From NCBI GenBank assembly GCA_014925825.1, contig JACGCK010000008.1:744001-808000 (forward strand): a stretch of DNA of 64,000 nt, given 5' to 3'. Both the position numbers and the translations under genes were made by a program. The notes beneath the pieces are model-generated. The model was given only the letters and a program-made list of their open reading frames with translations. It had not been told where the DNA came from and did not search any database. Source of the stretch: Pholiota molesta (Eukaryota > Basidiomycota > Agaricomycetes > Agaricales > Strophariaceae). Below are positions 62,157 to 64,000 of the stretch, piece by piece. Each line of letters opens with the position of its first letter. The stretch's first letter is position 1.

Positions 62157-62703
62157 ATCAGGATGAGTACACTGCTAACGTACTTTTGAGCAGTGGATAT
62201 CGGAGGGCAGGACGAGTGGTCTCCCATAGGCAGACCCCAGTGGAATTCGGTTGATTGGAGTCGTCTGCGTCAAGTCTGCATGCAAACGCGACCCGTTTGT
62301 CGGAAACTTCCAGGCCAGGATGACAGCATTTTCTGATTGGACATACTTATTGTTAGGACAAAACTTCTCACTTGTTCAATGGAACAAAATCCAACGAACG
62401 CATACTTTTGCGCGATGGCTGCATTTCAAACAATTGTCGCTGGAGCTTCAAGCTAAGTATACATGACAAACTACGTCCTGGAGCGCTAGCCTCTCCTCCG
62501 TCATCCACCCACCATATCGTCCTATTTTGAGGTATCGTCTTATCAAGGCAGTTGGCCGGCCATGCTGGATATGAACTGCACAGCCGTGCTTCGTGTATCC
62601 AATATCATGTCCTGAACAGCCATGGTCTTCCCATGCACCCGTCATCACGCTGCGAACTCAACATCAACCAATCCACCTACATCCTAGACCTGCAGCAGCC
62701 CTC
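62157..62703. other. Divergent spacer before the NACHT gene
   Basis: About 550 bp between two divergent starts. It may include further 5' exons of the NACHT gene, since an open frame extends upstream of the chosen ATG to 62593. No motif is assigned. Confidence 0.4.
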
Positions 62704-64000
62704 ATGGCGCCAGAGGGCAACCAAGAAATCTTTCATGGTGCAATAAACCCCATCATCAACGATGGGCTATTTGCAGTTGTCGGTCGCGACATGCATTTCC
62801 ACTCTCGCAATTCCAAGCATTATGGTAAGCACACCGTTCCGAGTAGCCAACTCATACAAGTATAGCTTCATCCACGATTGATAACATACTTCCTCTAGCA
62901 ATGAATATCCTCATTGCCAACGTCGCTCAAGGCGCCTTTCACAATGCTGCTGAACGAAGCGATCCACCACGATGTCTCCCAGGCACTCGTACGACCATCC
63001 GTGAAGAGATCATGGCATGGATCAAATCCCCCAAGGCCCACCTCACATTCATTCTCTGGCTGTCTGGGCCAGCGGGTGCCGGCAAAACTGCAATTGCGCA
63101 GACTATCGCGGAGGAGTGCGAAAAGAAAGGCTTCCTCGCTGCATCGTTCTTCTTCTCGCGCATGGCCGCTGGACGAAATGACGCGTCGCGATTTGTTGCG
63201 ACGCTTGCCTACCAGCTTCTGATATCTATACCCCAAATACGCGATCCCATGCTTGCTGCGATTGAGAAGGATCCCGTAATCTTTTCTCGTACCCTTGCGG
63301 TGCAGATGCGAACATTGGTAGCCGCTCCGCTCGCGGCTGCTTCAAAGGCCATTCATCTGGGTCCGCAGGTTGTGGTTGTGGACGGCATAGATGAAAGCGG
63401 GCCCAATGGAAAAGCACAGGCAGAACTGCTCAAAGTGGTAGGAGATGCCATCTCCGAGCTGCGAGAGATTCCCATTACATTCTTCATTGGGAGTCGCCCA
63501 GAATATGATATCCGCCTCGCATTCAGCATGAAAGCACTCGGCCCTCTTGTGAAGGTCTTGGTCTTGAATGACAAGTACAACCCCGACGCCGACATCAGAT
63601 GCTATTTCGAGTCTCAATTTCAGGAAATCCGAGAAAGGCAACTCGCGCTCGGGATCCCCCTCACCGCTCCATGGCCAAAGAAGTTCGAGGTCGAGCGACT
63701 AGTCCAGAAATCGTCGGGGCAATTCATTTTCGCCAGCACAGTAATCAAATTTGTGGATTCCCTCCGCGACCCTGCGAAGGGCCTCGATATCGTCCTTGGT
63801 TTGTCCGCCCCCGGCAAAGAGACACCTTTCGCTCAGCTTGACGCGCTATACAGCTTTATCTTGTCTTCGGTGGATAACCTCCCGAAGGTGCTGGAGGTAT
63901 TGACGTTGCTCATGCTCGCGGATCACTACAGTGATCGGCTGCGAGTAGATACAGTTGATGAGCTCCTGCGCTTTGAAGTCCGGAGAGTTCTGTTGGATAT
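62704..64000 (+). CDS. NACHT-domain P-loop NTPase, NLR-like (3' end cut by window)
   Basis: A short first exon (62704-62825, MAPEGNQEIFHGAINPIIND...VGRDMHFHSRNSKHY) joins after an intron ending at 62899 to a long exon that runs off the window. Next come CLPGTRTTIREEIMAWI, the P-loop ILWLSGPAGAGKTAIAQTIAE, the Walker B block VVVVDGIDESGP, the sensor-type stretch ITFFIGSRPEYDI, and SSGQFIFASTVIKFV. This order is that of NACHT proteins, which are numerous and highly variable in Agaricomycetes and resemble animal and plant NLRs used in non-self recognition. The N-terminal piece is the short HGN/GRD-type leader often seen in these fungal proteins, not a known effector domain. The C-terminal repeat region, which would define specificity, is outside the window. 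Confidence 0.88.

Overview
This window looks like nuclear DNA of a filamentous basidiomycete, most likely a mushroom-forming Agaricomycete. The signs are genes cut by many short introns (about 45-75 nt, GT...AG), a single-chain fatty acid synthase carrying both the beta-type and alpha-type domains, a DUF6699-type protein, paired Zn2Cys6 regulators and a NACHT P-loop protein at the right edge. Coordinates given for genes span first to last coding base and include introns.

Layout. 1-1318 (+): 3' part of a Dbp5-like DEAD-box helicase. 1638-14567 (-): a complete fused fatty acid synthase, convergent with the helicase. 14.6-21.4 kb is gene-poor: a perfect 61-bp tandem duplication, a small DUF6699 gene (17288-17815, -), a 0.9-kb palindromic repeat with iteron-like 19-bp GCGCGCG repeats in each arm (19708-20621), and a small zinc-finger-like ORF that starts 15 bp beyond it. 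21425-24750 (+): a secreted/membrane Kelch-repeat protein with one transmembrane helix and a long cytoplasmic tail. 24.75-30.1 kb: nothing recognisable. 30146-30753 (-): acyl-CoA-binding protein. 31652-33443 (+): double PH-domain protein. 35541-36137: a candidate terminal-inverted-repeat element. 37091-39314 and 41564-44016 (+): two neighbouring, related Zn2Cys6 transcription factors. 44.0-49.3 kb: largely empty, partly GCGC-rich. 49291-52903 (-): VTC4 polyphosphate polymerase, head to head with 53108-54768 (+), a Gtr2/RagC GTPase; the 204-bp shared promoter contains two abutting CACGTG boxes. 55586-59501 (+): M1 zinc aminopeptidase. 59802-62156 (-): an unrecognised protein with a basic tail and several frame breaks. 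62704-end (+): N-terminal part of a NACHT NTPase.

How the genes relate. Most are housekeeping: mRNA export (Dbp5), fatty acid synthesis and acyl-CoA handling (FAS, ACBP), phosphate storage at the vacuole (VTC4), amino-acid signalling to TORC1 at the vacuole (Gtr2) and peptide turnover (M1 peptidase). The VTC4-GTR2 pair is the best candidate for co-regulation. Single-base frame breaks occur in at least three otherwise intact genes, including the essential FAS, several of them at short homopolymer runs. I read these mainly as sequence or assembly errors rather than biology.

I found no proven new system. The most unusual structure is the palindromic element at 19.7-20.6 kb with its repeat arrays and abutting small ORF.
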